NCBI GenBank assembly: GCA_902806215.1
Contig: CADCVT010000373.1
Location: forward strand, 1-22,715
Length of the DNA stretch: 22,715 nt
DNA from: an uncultured Solirubrobacteraceae bacterium
GTDB lineage: Bacteria; Actinomycetota; Thermoleophilia; Solirubrobacterales; Solirubrobacteraceae
Direction of reading: 5' to 3'
A model generated the notes under the pieces. It did no database searches. It had not been told where the DNA came from and saw only the letters and a program-made list of their open reading frames with translations. Position numbers and translations under genes: made by a program. Position 1 is the stretch's first letter; the number at the start of each line of letters is the position of its first letter. Below, in pieces: positions 22,317 to 22,715 of the stretch.

Positions 22317-22715
22317 TCACCAGGAGGGTCTGCGCGCGAACACCATCGCGTAGCCGGCGTCGAGGCGGATGCCGCCATCGGCGGCGGCATCGCCGAGCAG
22401 CTCCGGCAGCGCGGCACGGGCGCGGTCCGCGGTGCCGCCGGCCCGGCCCGCCGCGGCGAGCTCGTCGACCGCCTCCGCGACGCCGGCGAAGCTCCACGAC
22501 AGCGACGCCTCGCGCACGTCGAGGTCGGGGAAGTCGAAGAAGTGCAGGTAGGCGGTCTCGAAGCGCGCCCAGCGCTGCGAACGCCGTGCCGGGCCACCGG
22601 CCGCGCGCAGCAGGGCGCCCATGAAGCCGGTCCACGCCGTGAACGCGATCGCTCCGCCGGGCCGGACGACGCGGACGAGCTCCGCCGCGACGGCCCGCGG
22701 GTCGTCCGCGTAGGA
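22317..22715 (-). CDS. SAM-dependent methyltransferase (C-terminal part)
   Basis: The 132 visible residues enter from beyond the right edge, so the N-terminal SAM-binding glycine loop is not seen. The start of the visible part, ELVRVVRPGGAIAFTAWT, is the post-motif (LRPGG-x-x-x-x-x-x-W/T) of class I methyltransferases related to UbiE/Methyltransf_11. The following FFDFPDLDVREASLSW and AGYAMVFARRPSW segments fit the C-terminal strands. A shorter reading from ATG 22622 would cut this motif and is rejected. Substrate unknown. Confidence 0.8.
   Translation of the reverse strand, partial: SYADDPRAVAAELVRVVRPGGAIAFTAWTGFMGALLRAAGGPARRSQRWARFETAYLHFFDFPDLDVREASLSWSFAGVAEAVDELAAAGRAGGTADRARAALPELLGDAAADGGIRLDAGYAMVFARRPSW

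Overview
The window is very GC-rich bacterial chromosome, with strong G/C preference in third codon positions, frequent GTG starts, and dense genes on both strands. Gene content suggests an actinobacterium, most likely class Thermoleophilia (Solirubrobacter/Conexibacter-like). The clues are a UPF0182 giant membrane protein, a short F420-type nitroreductase relative, a CysA-like thiosulfate sulfurtransferase, and secreted proteins ending in Cys-paired basic modules (RRYRTCTPKPRR). That placement is inference from family knowledge; no 16S or marker set is present. Most of the window is ordinary housekeeping and accessory metabolism. There is no CRISPR array, insertion sequence or prophage.

Layout. 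1-3545: tail of a flippase-like membrane protein, overlapping by ATGA a UPF0182 protein. 3584-5374: an ArsB/SLC13-type permease convergent with a small lipoprotein gene. 5403-7727: a run of four tightly packed genes (DUF35 Zn-ribbon protein, thiolase-like enzyme, small membrane protein with an internal repeat, Rossmann protein). 7782-9599: rhodanese, convergent with Nudix and OsmC genes. 9619-11416: DUF1015 and CAP-domain genes on the minus strand. 11496-12428: tRNA-Pro(UGG) with a downstream hairpin, GTP cyclohydrolase I (folE), and tRNA-Arg(UCU). 12470-15238: LysE-type exporter, an SDR gene broken by an in-frame TAG, and a LysR regulator.

15280-20887 is the most interesting block. A secreted LVIVD-repeat protein is divergent from a secreted CocE/X-Pro-peptidase-like hydrolase, which overlaps by one base a secreted BNR/Asp-box protein. 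The two plus-strand proteins carry the same roughly 88-90-residue C-terminal module. The 107-bp divergent promoter region is symmetric: a perfect 10-bp inverted repeat overlaps the -35 element of each promoter, and both promoters have 16-nt spacers. This looks like a co-regulated extracellular protein set.

20888-22296 is a mosaic of remnants around one intact secreted-protein gene. It holds a minus-strand coding-like fragment, an SDR active-site fragment, and a frameshifted LuxR helix-turn-helix fragment fused directly to an N-terminally truncated F420-type nitroreductase relative. The window closes with the C-terminal part of a SAM methyltransferase.

A recurring signal runs through the window. 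At least eight genes have a TANNNT hexamer ending 6-10 nt before the start codon, mostly without a ribosome-binding site, which suggests leaderless transcripts are common here.
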